Of a DNA stretch of 32,858 bases, positions 7,516 to 16,694 are shown piece by piece (position 1 is the stretch's first letter; every line of letters begins with the position of its first letter). Under the pieces are notes generated by a model. That model was not told where the DNA came from, did no database searches, and was given only the letters and a program-made list of their open reading frames with translations. Made by a program: the position numbers and the translations under genes. The stretch spans positions 5,454 through 38,311 of the forward strand of contig NZ_WOYQ01000035.1 of NCBI RefSeq assembly GCF_011620665.1, in the 5' to 3' direction. The stretch comes from Microbacterium sp. Its GTDB lineage: Bacteria > Actinomycetota > Actinomycetes > Actinomycetales > Microbacteriaceae.

Positions 7516-8982
7516 ATGGGACTTCAAGATCTGCAGCGCGTCTGGCAGCGGTTCTGGTCCCTGGTCGTGAGCGGCCTCGCTGTGGGCCTGCTTGTGGCAG
7601 CCGGCGCGATCTGGCTGATCGCGCCGTCCTACACCTCGTCAGCCCGCCTCTTCGTCTCGAACCAGGCCGTGGGTTCGGCGAACGATCTGCTGCAGGGCTC
7701 GACCTATACGCAGACGCGCATGCTGTCTTATGCGCAGGTCGCCACAGATCCGATCGTGCTCGATCCGGTCATCGAAGAGCTCGGTCTCGACACCACGGCC
7801 GAGGCGCTGGCATCTCAGGTCACCGCATCCGCGGAGCGCGACCAGCTCATCATCTCGATCGAGGTGAGCGATCCGACCCCCGATGGCGCAGCCGAGATCG
7901 TCAACGCGGTCGCAAACCGTCTCAGCGAGGTCATCACGACCGTGATCGAGGAGCCCCTTGCTGGTCGCGACGCGGCGGTCGCCGTCACGGTGCTCAAGGA
8001 GGGAGTGCCTGCGACGGAGCCGTCCTGGCCCGTGCTCTGGATCTTCTTGACGGTGGGCGGCGGTGCGGGCCTGCTCGCGGGGATCGGCATGGCGCTCCTC
8101 CTGAACACGTTGGACACCCGCGTTCGCGCCCTCCGCGACCTGCAGGACCTCACGACTCTCCCGGTGCTGGGCATGATCACGAAGACCCGCCGGTTCGGCC
8201 AGACCTCGCTGGTGAACGAGATGTCGAGCCGGAGTCAGTTCGCCGAATCGGTGCGCGCACTGCGAACGAATCTGCAGTTCGTGGATGCCCAGGGAAAGCC
8301 TCGCCGCGTCTTGCTGATCACGTCGACGGTTCCGTCTGAAGGCAAATCGACGACGGCGCTGAGCCTCGCTCTGAGCCTTGCAGAGGCGGGGAAGCGGGTC
8401 GTGTTGATCGACGCCGACATGCGAAAGCCGCGACTCGCCACGGCGCTCGGCCTCGAGGGCGCCGTCGGCCTCACCGACGTGCTGATCGGTCGATTCGAGT
8501 ACGACGCGATCGTTCAGCCCGTCGGCGCCGAGCACAAGCTGTCCGTCATCACTGCCGGAATGGTGCCGCCCAACCCCGCCGAGCTGCTCGGCGGCGTACG
8601 CTTCACACAGCTGCTCGAGAAGCTGCGGTCGGAGTTCGACTACGTCGTCATCGACAGCCCGCCGGTGCTCGCGGTCACCGATGCCGTGCTGCTCTCGCAG
8701 CGGGTCGATGCGGTCGTCTATGTCGTCGGCGTCGAGCGGGTGCGGCGGCCCCAGCTGCAGACGGGTCTGGAAGCGCTGGCGAGGGTCGATGCGCCCGTGG
8801 TCGGCCTCGTCGTCAACCACCTTCCGCGCTCCGGCGTCGATGCCTACACCTACTATTGGGACGCCTATTCCGAGGAACCGGCGAAGGGAAGGCAAGCGGC
8901 CGTGTCAGCGCTCAGCGAAGATGCGGCCTCCGAGCGAAGACTCCGCGCGTCCGCGTCGCAGCGTGCGAGCGTGGGATCGTAG
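7516..8982 (+). CDS. Wzz/BY-kinase fusion: chain-length regulator and tyrosine autokinase
   Basis: A 488-residue membrane protein that couples polysaccharide chain-length control to tyrosine phosphorylation. The N-terminal Wzz domain has membrane helices at about 16-36 and 172-196, flanking an extracytoplasmic loop. The cytoplasmic ATPase has Walker A STVPSEGKST (Lys277), Walker A' VVLIDADMRKP (295-305) and Walker B VVIDSPP (377-383). Near the C terminus, DAYTYYWDAY (442-451) gives a tyrosine cluster that is the likely autophosphorylation site. Having both halves in one chain is usual for Wzc-like proteins and common in actinobacteria. ATG 7516 starts just before the first helix; an upstream ATG at 7474 would add 14 residues. 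Only three bases separate its stop from the next start. The matching phosphatase is probably the one at 18097-18735. Confidence 0.94.
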   Translation: MGLQDLQRVWQRFWSLVVSGLAVGLLVAAGAIWLIAPSYTSSARLFVSNQAVGSANDLLQGSTYTQTRMLSYAQVATDPIVLDPVIEELGLDTTAEALASQVTASAERDQLIISIEVSDPTPDGAAEIVNAVANRLSEVITTVIEEPLAGRDAAVAVTVLKEGVPATEPSWPVLWIFLTVGGGAGLLAGIGMALLLNTLDTRVRALRDLQDLTTLPVLGMITKTRRFGQTSLVNEMSSRSQFAESVRALRTNLQFVDAQGKPRRVLLITSTVPSEGKSTTALSLALSLAEAGKRVVLIDADMRKPRLATALGLEGAVGLTDVLIGRFEYDAIVQPVGAEHKLSVITAGMVPPNPAELLGGVRFTQLLEKLRSEFDYVVIDSPPVLAVTDAVLLSQRVDAVVYVVGVERVRRPQLQTGLEALARVDAPVVGLVVNHLPRSGVDAYTYYWDAYSEEPAKGRQAAVSALSEDAASERRLRASASQRASVGS

Positions 8983-8984
8983 CG

Positions 8985-9521
8985 GTGGCGCTGCGGGACC
9001 GGTGGCAGCAGCTCGGAATCGCCGTCTACAACATCGTCGTCACGCACGTTCCGTCGCACACGCTGCGGCTTGCGACGTTGCGCGCCTGGGGGGCCCGCAT
9101 CGGATCGGGCAGCACGGTCGGGCGAGGATCGACGGTGCTCGACATCAAGAACATCCGGATCGGCGAGGACTGCTCGATCGGGTTTCGCTGCGTGCTCGAC
9201 GCGCGGGGCGGCATCGAGATCGGCGACAACGTCGCCCTCGCGAGCGACACCCACATCATCACGGGTCACCATCTGCCGCACTCCGACACCTTCGAGGCCG
9301 AGTTTCTGCCCGTCGTGATCGAGAGCTTCGTGTGGGTGGCATCGAGGGCCACGATCGTCGCGGGAGTGCGTATCGGCAGGGGAGCCGTGGTGGGCGCGTG
9401 CTCCCTCGTGCGAGCCGACGTGGACGACATGGCGATCGTCGCCGGGGTCCCCGCGCGTCCGCGCGGCGTCCGGCGGTCGTCGCTGAACTACTCGGCCCGG
9501 TATCGAAGACTTTTCTACTGA
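8985..9521 (+). CDS. Left-handed beta-helix (hexapeptide) acetyltransferase, WcaF/NodL-like
   Basis: A 178-residue soluble enzyme likely to transfer acetyl from acetyl-CoA to a sugar hydroxyl. The middle of the protein is a series of hexapeptide turns (IGSGSTVGRGSTVLDIKNIRIG, then IEIGDNVALASDTHIITG), with the probable catalytic His in ITGHHLPHS. Further turns (ATIVAGVRIGRGAVVGACSLV) end in the usual VAGVPARP. The sequence type is that of colanic-acid WcaF and NodL. GTG 8985 lies three bases after the kinase stop. The frame stays open upstream inside the kinase gene, but that part is not family-like. The tight spacing implies one operon with the kinase and the GT that follows. Confidence 0.9.
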   Translation: MALRDRWQQLGIAVYNIVVTHVPSHTLRLATLRAWGARIGSGSTVGRGSTVLDIKNIRIGEDCSIGFRCVLDARGGIEIGDNVALASDTHIITGHHLPHSDTFEAEFLPVVIESFVWVASRATIVAGVRIGRGAVVGACSLVRADVDDMAIVAGVPARPRGVRRSSLNYSARYRRLFY

Positions 9522-9531
9522 GAGGGCGTGC

Positions 9532-10644
9532 ATGGCGCCGGAAGATCTCGACGACGGCGATCCGTTGTCGACAGCGACACTCGTCTACGTCGCTCCGAGA
9601 AGCGGGTCGAGCGGTGTGAGTGACTACGCCGACGACATCCTGAAAGAAGCCCGTGCGGCGCTGGGATCGGTGGTCGAGGTCAGGCACGGGGGAGCGGGCG
9701 CCGACAGCGTCGCGCAGGTGCGCGCCGGACGCAAGGCCGTGGCCCGGGCGGTCCGCGCGGCCGAGGGCGCCGTGATCGTCCACACCGAGCAGAGCGGCGG
9801 CGTGCTGCTGCCGTTCTGGAGCCTGACGCTCCGGGCCGTGAGAGACGAGCGCGTCCTGCGTTCCGCCACTCTTCACGACGCGCCGTTGGGCGTGTGGCTG
9901 CCGTTGCGGTCGAAGGGGGTCAGTCGCAGCAGGCTGATCACGCACGCGCTCCACTACCCGTTCATGGCGGTTCACCGCCGCGTGGAGCGGAGGGTATTCC
10001 ACGGCGTCGCGCTGACCGCGCTCACCGAGTCGGGCGCGGAGGCGATCGAATCCGAGCTCGGCCACGACAGCGTCCGCGCGAGCTTCCTGCCGGCGCCGGC
10101 GCGGGATGCGATCCTCCCCGCTCCCCGGCGCCCTCTCGCGATCGGCCTGTTCGGGTACGTCTACAAGGGCAAGGGCTTCGATCAGCTGTCGCGCCTTCGG
10201 GAACTCGTCGACCCCGACATCGACATTCGAGTTGCGGGCCGGGGAACGCTCGACTTGCCCTCGATCGACGGCGTCACCCTGATCGGCGGCGTCGAGGGGC
10301 CCGATGAGGACCGGTTCTTCGAGAGCGTGCGCGCCATCGTGCTCCCCTACTCGCGCCGGAGCTCCTATGGTCCCGCGACGCACGTCGCGTCGAGTGTCGT
10401 GGCCCGGGCGATCGCCTACGAGACACCGGTGATCGCGCTTCGCTATCTCGGGCTTGCGGATGAGGGCGAAGTCGTCGACGGCGACATCGCCGACCTGGCG
10501 CGCGCCGTCAACCGGATCGTCCGCGACGCAGACGAGATCGGCGCGCTGGCCGCGAGGTCTGCCGACCTCAAGCGCCGGCTGACTGCTCCGGCGGCGTTTT
10601 CCGTGCTTGCCGGGCTGTGGCGCGAGCGTCTGCGAAGCGCCTGA
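9532..10644 (+). CDS. GT4-like glycosyltransferase
   Basis: A 370-residue GT-B fold enzyme. The N-terminal half begins TATLVYVAPRSGSSGVSDYADDI, a donor-domain style Gly-rich loop. The C-terminal domain has IGLFGYVYKGKGFDQLSRL, IRVAGRGTL and a late segment (SSYGPATHVASSVVARAIAYETPVIA) where GT4 enzymes usually carry their E-x7-E. That pair is not clearly present here, so the family call is less firm than for its neighbours. It probably adds a sugar to the repeat unit. ATG 9532 has GAGAGGGC about 7 bases upstream and follows the acetyltransferase by 10 bases. Its last 77 bases overlap, on the opposite strand, the 3' end of the acyltransferase at 10568. Confidence 0.8.
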   Translation: MAPEDLDDGDPLSTATLVYVAPRSGSSGVSDYADDILKEARAALGSVVEVRHGGAGADSVAQVRAGRKAVARAVRAAEGAVIVHTEQSGGVLLPFWSLTLRAVRDERVLRSATLHDAPLGVWLPLRSKGVSRSRLITHALHYPFMAVHRRVERRVFHGVALTALTESGAEAIESELGHDSVRASFLPAPARDAILPAPRRPLAIGLFGYVYKGKGFDQLSRLRELVDPDIDIRVAGRGTLDLPSIDGVTLIGGVEGPDEDRFFESVRAIVLPYSRRSSYGPATHVASSVVARAIAYETPVIALRYLGLADEGEVVDGDIADLARAVNRIVRDADEIGALAARSADLKRRLTAPAAFSVLAGLWRERLRSA

Positions 10645-11719
10645 TCGCCACCCTCCCGGGCTCCTCGACGAGATAGTAGGTCGCGGCACCCACACCGACG
10701 ATGATCGCCCAGGCGACGAGCCACAGCGCGGCGTGGAGGAATCCGGTCGGCACGAGATCGAGGCGTTCCAGCACCGTGCCGATGACCAGGAGCACGAGGA
10801 AGTGGGTCAGGTACACGGAGTACGAGATGCGTCCGGCCCACGTGAGCACGCGAGAGCCGAGAAGGCGATTGGCGACACCGCCCTGAAGGGCCGCTCCGAG
10901 AATCGCCATGCACAGGAACGGGTAGGCCGCGACGGGCAGCGTGACGACGGGGCCGGCCGGAGTCAGCACGCACGCGGCGATCGTTCCGGCCGTGCCGCCC
11001 AGCACCAGCCATCCGCCCCACCTGTGTCCGGGATCCCGGGGGATCCAGCTCCAGATGAGAAAGAGCAGGCAGCCCAGGGGGAACGCCAGCGCGATGCGCA
11101 TCCACATGAGCGCATAGCCCGACCAGTACGGCCACTGGTCGGCGGTCGCCAGCAAAGAGCTGAGGCCGACCACGGCGGTCGCCAGCAGGACTCCCGTGAG
11201 CGTCAGCGTGAGCCACTTGGGGAGCCGGGGCAGCACGAGGGCCAGGAGCGGGAACGCGAGATAGGCGGCGAACTCGGTCGAGATCGACCATGCCGGGTCG
11301 TTCCACGCGACCGCGGGGGGGACCGCCTGCATCATCGCGAGGTTCATCACGAAGGTGAGCGGTGTGTACCGGTCGCCGAAGACGAATGTCGCGCCGGCCA
11401 GGGACGCCAGGCCGATGAGGACAGCCGCCGCGAGGAACGTGACCAGGTGCGCGGGGTAGATGCGGGCGACTCGAAGCAGGAAGAAGCGCGAGACGGCTCC
11501 CGGCTGGGGGCGCGAGAGGCGACCCAGGTACGTGTACGAGATCACGAAGCCGCTGAGGATGAAGAACAGGTCCACGCCCAGGTTGCCGGAGAGCACGACG
11601 GGGTCGAGGACGGGTCCCCCGATCGCGATCTCAGGGGTCAGCAGCTGCAGGTGAAACGTGACAACCCACGCGGCGGCGACGCCGCGGATGCCGGTCAAGG
11701 GGTCGATCTGCTCGGGCAA
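10568..11719 (-). CDS. Acyltransferase-3 family membrane protein
   Basis: A polytopic membrane acyltransferase of about 383 residues without an SGNH domain. It opens with the family signature PLTGIRGVAAAWVVTFHL (conserved His23 from this start), followed by NLGVDLFFILSGFVISYTY. About ten helices follow, ending in the typical LVEEPGR. It probably acylates a sugar of the repeat unit. The start is uncertain. TTG 11719 has GGTGGGA at good spacing and gives a family-like N terminus; ATG 11767 would add 16 residues with a poor binding site. It is the only minus-strand gene in this stretch and is divergent from the flippase. Its 3' end overlaps the GT at 9532-10644 by 77 bases. Confidence 0.88.
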   Translation of the reverse strand: MPEQIDPLTGIRGVAAAWVVTFHLQLLTPEIAIGGPVLDPVVLSGNLGVDLFFILSGFVISYTYLGRLSRPQPGAVSRFFLLRVARIYPAHLVTFLAAAVLIGLASLAGATFVFGDRYTPLTFVMNLAMMQAVPPAVAWNDPAWSISTEFAAYLAFPLLALVLPRLPKWLTLTLTGVLLATAVVGLSSLLATADQWPYWSGYALMWMRIALAFPLGCLLFLIWSWIPRDPGHRWGGWLVLGGTAGTIAACVLTPAGPVVTLPVAAYPFLCMAILGAALQGGVANRLLGSRVLTWAGRISYSVYLTHFLVLLVIGTVLERLDLVPTGFLHAALWLVAWAIIVGVGAATYYLVEEPGRVAIRRFADARATARQARKTPPEQSAGA

Positions 11720-11808
11720 TATCGTCCCACCACGTCGACTAATGTTCAAGAGTGTCTTCGATGCCATTGTGCATGTCGCCCGCGTGATGTTCAAGTTGGG
11801 GGGGCCGC

Positions 11809-12978
11809 GTGCTGCGCACGTATCTTTCGCTCGGCCTCGCCAGCGCGTGGATGGTCGTCGGCCGGCTGGCCGGGCTGGGCTGGACGCTGTTCCTCGTCGC
11901 TTCGCTCGGAGTGGCTGATTACGGACAGTATGCGACCGCCTACGCCGTCGCCGCGATCCTCTCCGCACCGATCGAGAACATCTTCGTGGTCCGCGTCGTG
12001 CGCATCGGCGACGAGGACTTCCGGGCCGAGAGATCCATGCGCGCGCTGCTGGGTGCCGGTCTCGTCGCGGCCGGACTCTCCGTGTACGCGTGGTCGTTCA
12101 TCGCCGGCTTCGCGCTGGCGGTCGCCGGGTTCGAGATGCTCTTCAACGCCTACAAGAGTGTGGCGCTGCGCGGCGGGCGCCCCGGGCGCATCATGCGGAT
12201 GGACGCGGCCCGGCAGCTGAGCTCGATCGCGCTCGCGGTGGCCGCCTACGGGATGCTGGGCGACGCGGCGACGCTCGAACTGATCTGCCTCGCCTACCTC
12301 AGCCCCTACCTCGTCGTGCTCCTGCTCGCGGCGAAGCAGGCGTGGGGGGCGGCCCCGCGGTGGCCGCGCGGCCTGCGTGCTCAAGCGGTGCTCGTGGTCG
12401 ACGCCCTCGTGCTGTCGGTCTACCTCCAGGGAGACATCCTGCTGCTCGGGCTGCTCTTCGACCAGGAGGTGGTCGGGGTGTACTCGATCGTCTCGCAGCT
12501 CGCGCTGGCAGCCTCGACGATCGGTCAGCTCTTCGGGCAGCAGTATGCGGAGCGCCTTCGTGAGAACGACGGGCACCACACGGCGGGTGCGCCGATGCGG
12601 CTCACCGTCATCCTGGGGATCGTGCTCTCGGTGGGTGCCGGCGTTCTCGCCGTCGCCCTGTGCCTGTTCCCGGAGTACCGCTCGGTCGGGATCGTCCTCG
12701 CTGTGATCGCCCCGTTCGCGGGCCTGCGCGCCATCACGAACACGTGGGTGACCGCCCTGTACGTGAGGGGGGTCGACGGCGCACGCGTGTCGTGGTCGGC
12801 GCTCGCCCTCGTGGTGAGGTTCGGCCTGATCCTCAGCATGGTGGCGTTCGGGGTCTCGGGCGCGGTCGCGGCGGCGGCCGCCGCGGGTTTCGCGGAACTT
12901 ATCCTCGTCTTCGCGTACTATCGTCTCGTGTTGCGACCCTTGTACGCTGACAGAGGGGGCGCGAGTGGGACCGGTTGA
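11809..12978 (+). CDS. Wzx-type polysaccharide flippase (MATE/MOP superfamily)
   Basis: A 389-residue protein made almost wholly of hydrophobic helices (about 12). It starts SLGLASAWMVVGRLAGLGWTLFLVASLGVADYGQYATAYAV, a pattern typical of RfbX/Wzx-like exporters, and has the later SVYLQGDILLLGLLFDQEVVGVYSIV helix seen in the polysaccharide-synthesis subfamily. It should move the undecaprenyl-linked repeat unit to the outer face. It is slightly shorter than usual (400-480 residues). GTG 11809 follows a run of G that can serve as the ribosome binding site. Its stop overlaps the next gene by 14 bases, and the Wzy-type polymerase is two genes on, which supports a Wzx/Wzy pathway. Confidence 0.88.
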   Translation: MLRTYLSLGLASAWMVVGRLAGLGWTLFLVASLGVADYGQYATAYAVAAILSAPIENIFVVRVVRIGDEDFRAERSMRALLGAGLVAAGLSVYAWSFIAGFALAVAGFEMLFNAYKSVALRGGRPGRIMRMDAARQLSSIALAVAAYGMLGDAATLELICLAYLSPYLVVLLLAAKQAWGAAPRWPRGLRAQAVLVVDALVLSVYLQGDILLLGLLFDQEVVGVYSIVSQLALAASTIGQLFGQQYAERLRENDGHHTAGAPMRLTVILGIVLSVGAGVLAVALCLFPEYRSVGIVLAVIAPFAGLRAITNTWVTALYVRGVDGARVSWSALALVVRFGLILSMVAFGVSGAVAAAAAAGFAELILVFAYYRLVLRPLYADRGGASGTG

Positions 12979-14050
12979 GTTCATCGTGGCGAAGGACCCC
13001 GTCACGGAGCGCACCGGCGACATGGCCATGCTGAACCTCGTGATGTCTGTCGCCGCCGACGTCGTCCCGGTGCGCTACGTGGCGCTCTCCGAGTCGACCG
13101 GGCCGAGAGGCGGCGACTACCTGGTCGAAAAGCCGGCGCCGGCACCCCTGGGGCTGCTGTCGCGAGCGACGCGGAAGGCGCGCAGCCTCGTCCACGAGCG
13201 GTTCGACGTGCCGCAACTGAGGACGTGGCTTGAGCACAGCGACGCGGACCGGTTCGTCGCGGACCATTCCTACATGGCCGAGGCGTACCTGGCCACGGGC
13301 CGGGAGGAACCGCTCTACGTCAACACCGTCGTGTCGGAATCGCTCGTGTGGCGGGCGACGCACGGCATGATCGGTCGCGCGCAGGCGCCGTTCATCCGGC
13401 GCGATGAGCTGCGGGTGGCACAGGCTGCGACCGCGGTCGGCACGTACGACGCCGCGGAGGCGGCGTGGTATCGATCGGCCGGGGTGGGCCGGGCGACGTG
13501 GCTCGACGTCACGCTGCCGCCTCTCGTGCCGAGACCCGTGCGCGATCTCAGCGCACCGAGGGTCGTCTTCCTCGGTGACCGCAGATGGCCGCCGAACGAC
13601 GAGGGTGCGCGGTTGCTGCTGGACTGGTGGCCCGAGATCGCGGCCGGCATCCCGGATGCCGAGCTGCTGATCGTCGGCAGGTCCAACGGCATCCTGCCTC
13701 TGCCCGAGGGAGTCGAAGACCTCGACTTCGTCGACGACCTCGACGGGCTGCTCTCGACGGCTCGCGGGATCCTCGCTCCGATTCGCACGGGCGGCGGTGT
13801 GCGCGTGAAGGTGCTCGAGGCTGCCGCGCGCGGCTTGCCGGTGGTCGGAACCGAGGCCGCGATCGGCAGCCTCGCCGACGTGTTCGGCCTGCCGATCCTC
13901 GACACGAAAGACGAGTTCGTCGCCGAGGCGCGTCGGCTGTTGGCAGACCCGCATCACGCGGCCGCGGCCGGCGATGATCTGTACGAGCGCAACGAGGCGC
14001 ACTGGGCGCACGGCGGCCCGCAGAGCTCCGTCGAGGGGTGGCTGAAGTGA
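12965..14050 (+). CDS. GT4-family glycosyltransferase
   Basis: A 361-residue enzyme. The C-terminal domain is clearly GT4: RVVFLGDRRWPPNDEGARLL, ELLIVGRSN, then ILAPIRTGGGVRVKVLEAAARGLPVVGTE. The GGGxRxKxLEA loop contacts the nucleotide sugar in ExoO/WcaC-like enzymes. The N-terminal domain is less conserved (EFIVAKDPVTERTGDMAMLNL). It is likely to add one sugar to the lipid-linked unit; the sugar is unknown. GTG 12965 has GAGGGGGC upstream and lies inside the 3' end of the flippase gene. Its stop overlaps the polymerase start (GTGA), so flippase, GT and polymerase are translationally linked. Confidence 0.9.
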   Translation: MGPVEFIVAKDPVTERTGDMAMLNLVMSVAADVVPVRYVALSESTGPRGGDYLVEKPAPAPLGLLSRATRKARSLVHERFDVPQLRTWLEHSDADRFVADHSYMAEAYLATGREEPLYVNTVVSESLVWRATHGMIGRAQAPFIRRDELRVAQAATAVGTYDAAEAAWYRSAGVGRATWLDVTLPPLVPRPVRDLSAPRVVFLGDRRWPPNDEGARLLLDWWPEIAAGIPDAELLIVGRSNGILPLPEGVEDLDFVDDLDGLLSTARGILAPIRTGGGVRVKVLEAAARGLPVVGTEAAIGSLADVFGLPILDTKDEFVAEARRLLADPHHAAAAGDDLYERNEAHWAHGGPQSSVEGWLK

Positions 14051-15456
14051 CGCGGGTCCTCGCCCGCGCCGGCGTGGTCTTCTCGGTCCTCGCGCCGATA
14101 GCGCTCGCGGTGTGGGGTCTCTCGCTGCAGAGCGCGACCGTCGTCGGCCTCGGGGTGGCGCTGGCCGCCGCGCCCCTGATCACGGTTCTGCTGCAGCGCT
14201 GGCCGCAGGTTCTGATCAGCACTCTCGGGTTCCTCGTCGGGTTCGCCCCTTTTGCGACCGTTCCCGGAACGGGAACCCAGGCGATCTTCTTCCTGAGCGT
14301 TCCCCTGCTCGTCACAGTGCTCCTGCATCCCACGACATCCCGCCCGCTGCTCGGGCCGCTCGGCATCGCGGTCGTGGTGCTCGTCGGCTTCTCCGCTCTG
14401 ACGGCGATCGCAACCTACACGGAACGCGGAAGCATCGTCGCGTTCGGCAAGTGGGCGATCGCCGCCGTGATCACGGTCGTTGCGCTCATGCTGAACGATG
14501 ACATCCGCAGGGTGCTCTCGCGCTCATTCGTCTACGGCGCAGCCGCCGGAGGCGTGCTTGCTCTCCTGCTGATCGCCTTCGATGAAGAAGGGCGCCTGCT
14601 CGATGCCCTGTCGATCTTCGGCTACGGCGGCGCATCGGCCGTCAACGTGCGCACGGTGACGGTCGATGGTGGATCGGTCGTGCGGGCGACGGGGCTGTAT
14701 GTCGACCCGAACTCCGCGGGGCTGTTCATGGTGTTCGGTTTCGCGATCGCCGGCGTCCTGTTCACCGGCGCGCGGCGGATCGTGCTCATGGCGATCCTCG
14801 CCGCGGTGACGGTCGCCACCCTCTCGCGGGCCTCGATCGGCGCTCTCATGGTGGCCGGTCTGGTGCTCGTGCTGCTCTCACGACTCAGTGCGCTCTCGCG
14901 CTTCGGGCTCATCGTGCTGGGTGCCGCGGCTGCCGCGGCATCGTTTCTGGTGCCCGCGATATCGAGCAGACTGTTCGATTCCTTCAACCGGAGCGACGTG
15001 GGCGTCTCGGCGCGCATCGATGCGATCGATCGCTACCCCGAGCAGATGGCGGGCAACTGGCTGTTCGGCCGGGGGTGGTATCTGCGTGAGTTCTACGACC
15101 CGGACTACGGCTATCAGCTGAACCATGTGGCGAACACGCCGCTCATGGTCGTCTATCGGGCGGGGCTGATGGCGGGAATCCTCTTCGTCATCGTGCTGGC
15201 GATCGCGGTCGTCCTCTCGGTGCGCGCGATGGCCCGCCGCATCGAGGGCGCGGGGCTGCTCGGAGCGACCCTGATCGGCATCGTCTTCGTCGCTTTCCAG
15301 GCGGACTTCCCCGTTGTCACCATGCCGCCGCTGGCGATGGCATTCGGTCTCGTCCTCGCCGAGGTGCAGGCTCTGCAGCGTCACCCCTCCCCTGCGATAC
15401 CGCCCGCGCCCGTCCCCGTGATCGCGAAGCCGGCGCGGGCGGTGGTCCTGGCATGA
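14047..15456 (+). CDS. Wzy-type O-antigen ligase/polymerase
   Basis: A 469-residue membrane protein with about 11-12 helices and the long extracytoplasmic loop of the Wzy/WaaL superfamily. Within the loop are YVDPNSAGLFMVFGF, SRASIGALMVAG and GRGWYLREFY, then NHVANTPLMVVYRAGLMAG, the His-Asn-x-Pro-Leu type region of this superfamily. It should polymerise repeat units on the outer face of the membrane. I chose GTG 14047, which overlaps the previous stop and has GAGGGG 8 bases upstream; GTG 14038 is an alternative. A polymerase rather than a ligase is inferred from the neighbouring flippase and the Wzz/BY-kinase. The next gene overlaps by 4 bases (ATGA). Confidence 0.88.
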   Translation: MTRVLARAGVVFSVLAPIALAVWGLSLQSATVVGLGVALAAAPLITVLLQRWPQVLISTLGFLVGFAPFATVPGTGTQAIFFLSVPLLVTVLLHPTTSRPLLGPLGIAVVVLVGFSALTAIATYTERGSIVAFGKWAIAAVITVVALMLNDDIRRVLSRSFVYGAAAGGVLALLLIAFDEEGRLLDALSIFGYGGASAVNVRTVTVDGGSVVRATGLYVDPNSAGLFMVFGFAIAGVLFTGARRIVLMAILAAVTVATLSRASIGALMVAGLVLVLLSRLSALSRFGLIVLGAAAAAASFLVPAISSRLFDSFNRSDVGVSARIDAIDRYPEQMAGNWLFGRGWYLREFYDPDYGYQLNHVANTPLMVVYRAGLMAGILFVIVLAIAVVLSVRAMARRIEGAGLLGATLIGIVFVAFQADFPVVTMPPLAMAFGLVLAEVQALQRHPSPAIPPAPVPVIAKPARAVVLA

Positions 15457-16694
15457 CCACGTCGACCGAGAAGACGAAGACGAAGGCCCGGCGCCTTCCG
15501 GGCCTCGACGGGCTGCGCGGAGTCATGGCGCTGTGCGTCATCATCGTCCACGTCACGGCGCACTGGACCCCCACGATCCTCGGGATCACGCACGTCGAGC
15601 TCTTGGGACAGGCGATCGTGATCTTCTTCGCGCTGTCCGGCTTTCTGATCTACACGCCCTTCGCACGCGCGATCGTCGACGGCAAGAGGCCCCTTGCCGG
15701 CGTCGGCCGGTACTTCCGCAGTCGTGCGCTGAGGGTCTTTCCGGCCTACCTCGTGATCTTCATGATCGTCAACGCGCTCGGCGCCGTCTACGTCGAGAAC
15801 GCGATGGTCGTCCAGCTGGACGGCGAGGGAGGCGGCACGGGGACCATCACGGGCTTCGGTGAGCTGCTGCTCCATCTGTCGCTCCTGCAGAACTATGTGC
15901 CATCGCAGCTGCAGACCGGCATCAACTCATCGTGGACGCTGACGGCCGAGATCGCGTTCTACGCGCTGCTCCCGTTCGTGGCGGCCGGGGTGGCGCTGCT
16001 GGCATCGCGCAGCGGCCGCCTCCGCCCGTACGTCGTCGCCCTGCTGCCGGGCATCCTGCTCATCGTCGTCGGATTCGCCGGTCGGGTGATCTCGGCCGTC
16101 TGGGCGGGCAACAGCGGACTGAGCTACGACATGAGCGAGTGGGGGCCGTACGGGGTCGCCGTCTTCTCGCGCAGCATCGTGCCCTGGGCCGACAACTTCG
16201 GGTGGGGGATGGTCGTGGCGGTCGTGTACCTCGCCTTCGTGCGCAAGGTGATCGGCGCCGCGGGCACGACGCGCATACGGCGCGGTCTCTGGCTCGTGCT
16301 GGCCGTCGGGTTCGGCCTCACCGCTGCCGCGTACTTCGCGGCGCCGCGGTTCATCGGAGCCGCGTTCGCCCTCATCGCGGTCGCCGTCATCCTCCTGCTC
16401 ATCCTTCCTGTGGGCGAGGACGGGAGAGTGTGGAAGCTCGCCACGTGGGTCGACACCCCCGCGCTCTACTGGATCGGGACGATTTCGCTCAGTGTGTATC
16501 TCTGGCACTACCCGGTGATCATCATGCTCGACCGACTCGGTTTCGCTCCCAGCGACACCTGGGGCGGCTGGGCGCTGGGATTGGTCGTCGTGACCGCCGT
16601 CAGCGTCGCTCTCGGATCGGCGAGCTATCTGCTGATCGAGAAGCCGGCCATGCAGTTCAAGCCCAGGTCCCAGCGAGCGGTGAGCGCACCGTGA
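15453..16694 (+). CDS. Acyltransferase-3 family membrane protein
   Basis: A 413-residue polytopic acyltransferase. It starts LPGLDGLRGVMALCVIIVHV, with the conserved His33, then QAIVIFFALSGFLIYTPFA, with RYFRSRALRVFPAYL in the following loop and a C-terminal YLWHYPVIIMLDRLGF and LIEKPAMQF. These are the landmarks of OafA-like enzymes, but there is no SGNH domain fused to it. The gene immediately downstream, overlapping by 4 bases, encodes a membrane-anchored SGNH-like protein, so the two may form a split version of the fused acyltransferase at 5248-7440. Start ATG 15453 overlaps the polymerase stop. Confidence 0.92.
   Translation: MTTSTEKTKTKARRLPGLDGLRGVMALCVIIVHVTAHWTPTILGITHVELLGQAIVIFFALSGFLIYTPFARAIVDGKRPLAGVGRYFRSRALRVFPAYLVIFMIVNALGAVYVENAMVVQLDGEGGGTGTITGFGELLLHLSLLQNYVPSQLQTGINSSWTLTAEIAFYALLPFVAAGVALLASRSGRLRPYVVALLPGILLIVVGFAGRVISAVWAGNSGLSYDMSEWGPYGVAVFSRSIVPWADNFGWGMVVAVVYLAFVRKVIGAAGTTRIRRGLWLVLAVGFGLTAAAYFAAPRFIGAAFALIAVAVILLLILPVGEDGRVWKLATWVDTPALYWIGTISLSVYLWHYPVIIMLDRLGFAPSDTWGGWALGLVVVTAVSVALGSASYLLIEKPAMQFKPRSQRAVSAP

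Noticed and set aside
11742..11795. Nine-base repeat atgttcaag at 11742-11750 and 11787-11795 upstream of the flippase
   Set aside because: Short, 45 bases apart and not in phase with the helix; could be chance.
15932..16690. 253-codon upstream extension of the SGNH-like frame
   Set aside because: It overlaps the acyltransferase in another frame and is Arg/Gly-rich; GTG 16691 overlaps the previous stop in the usual way.
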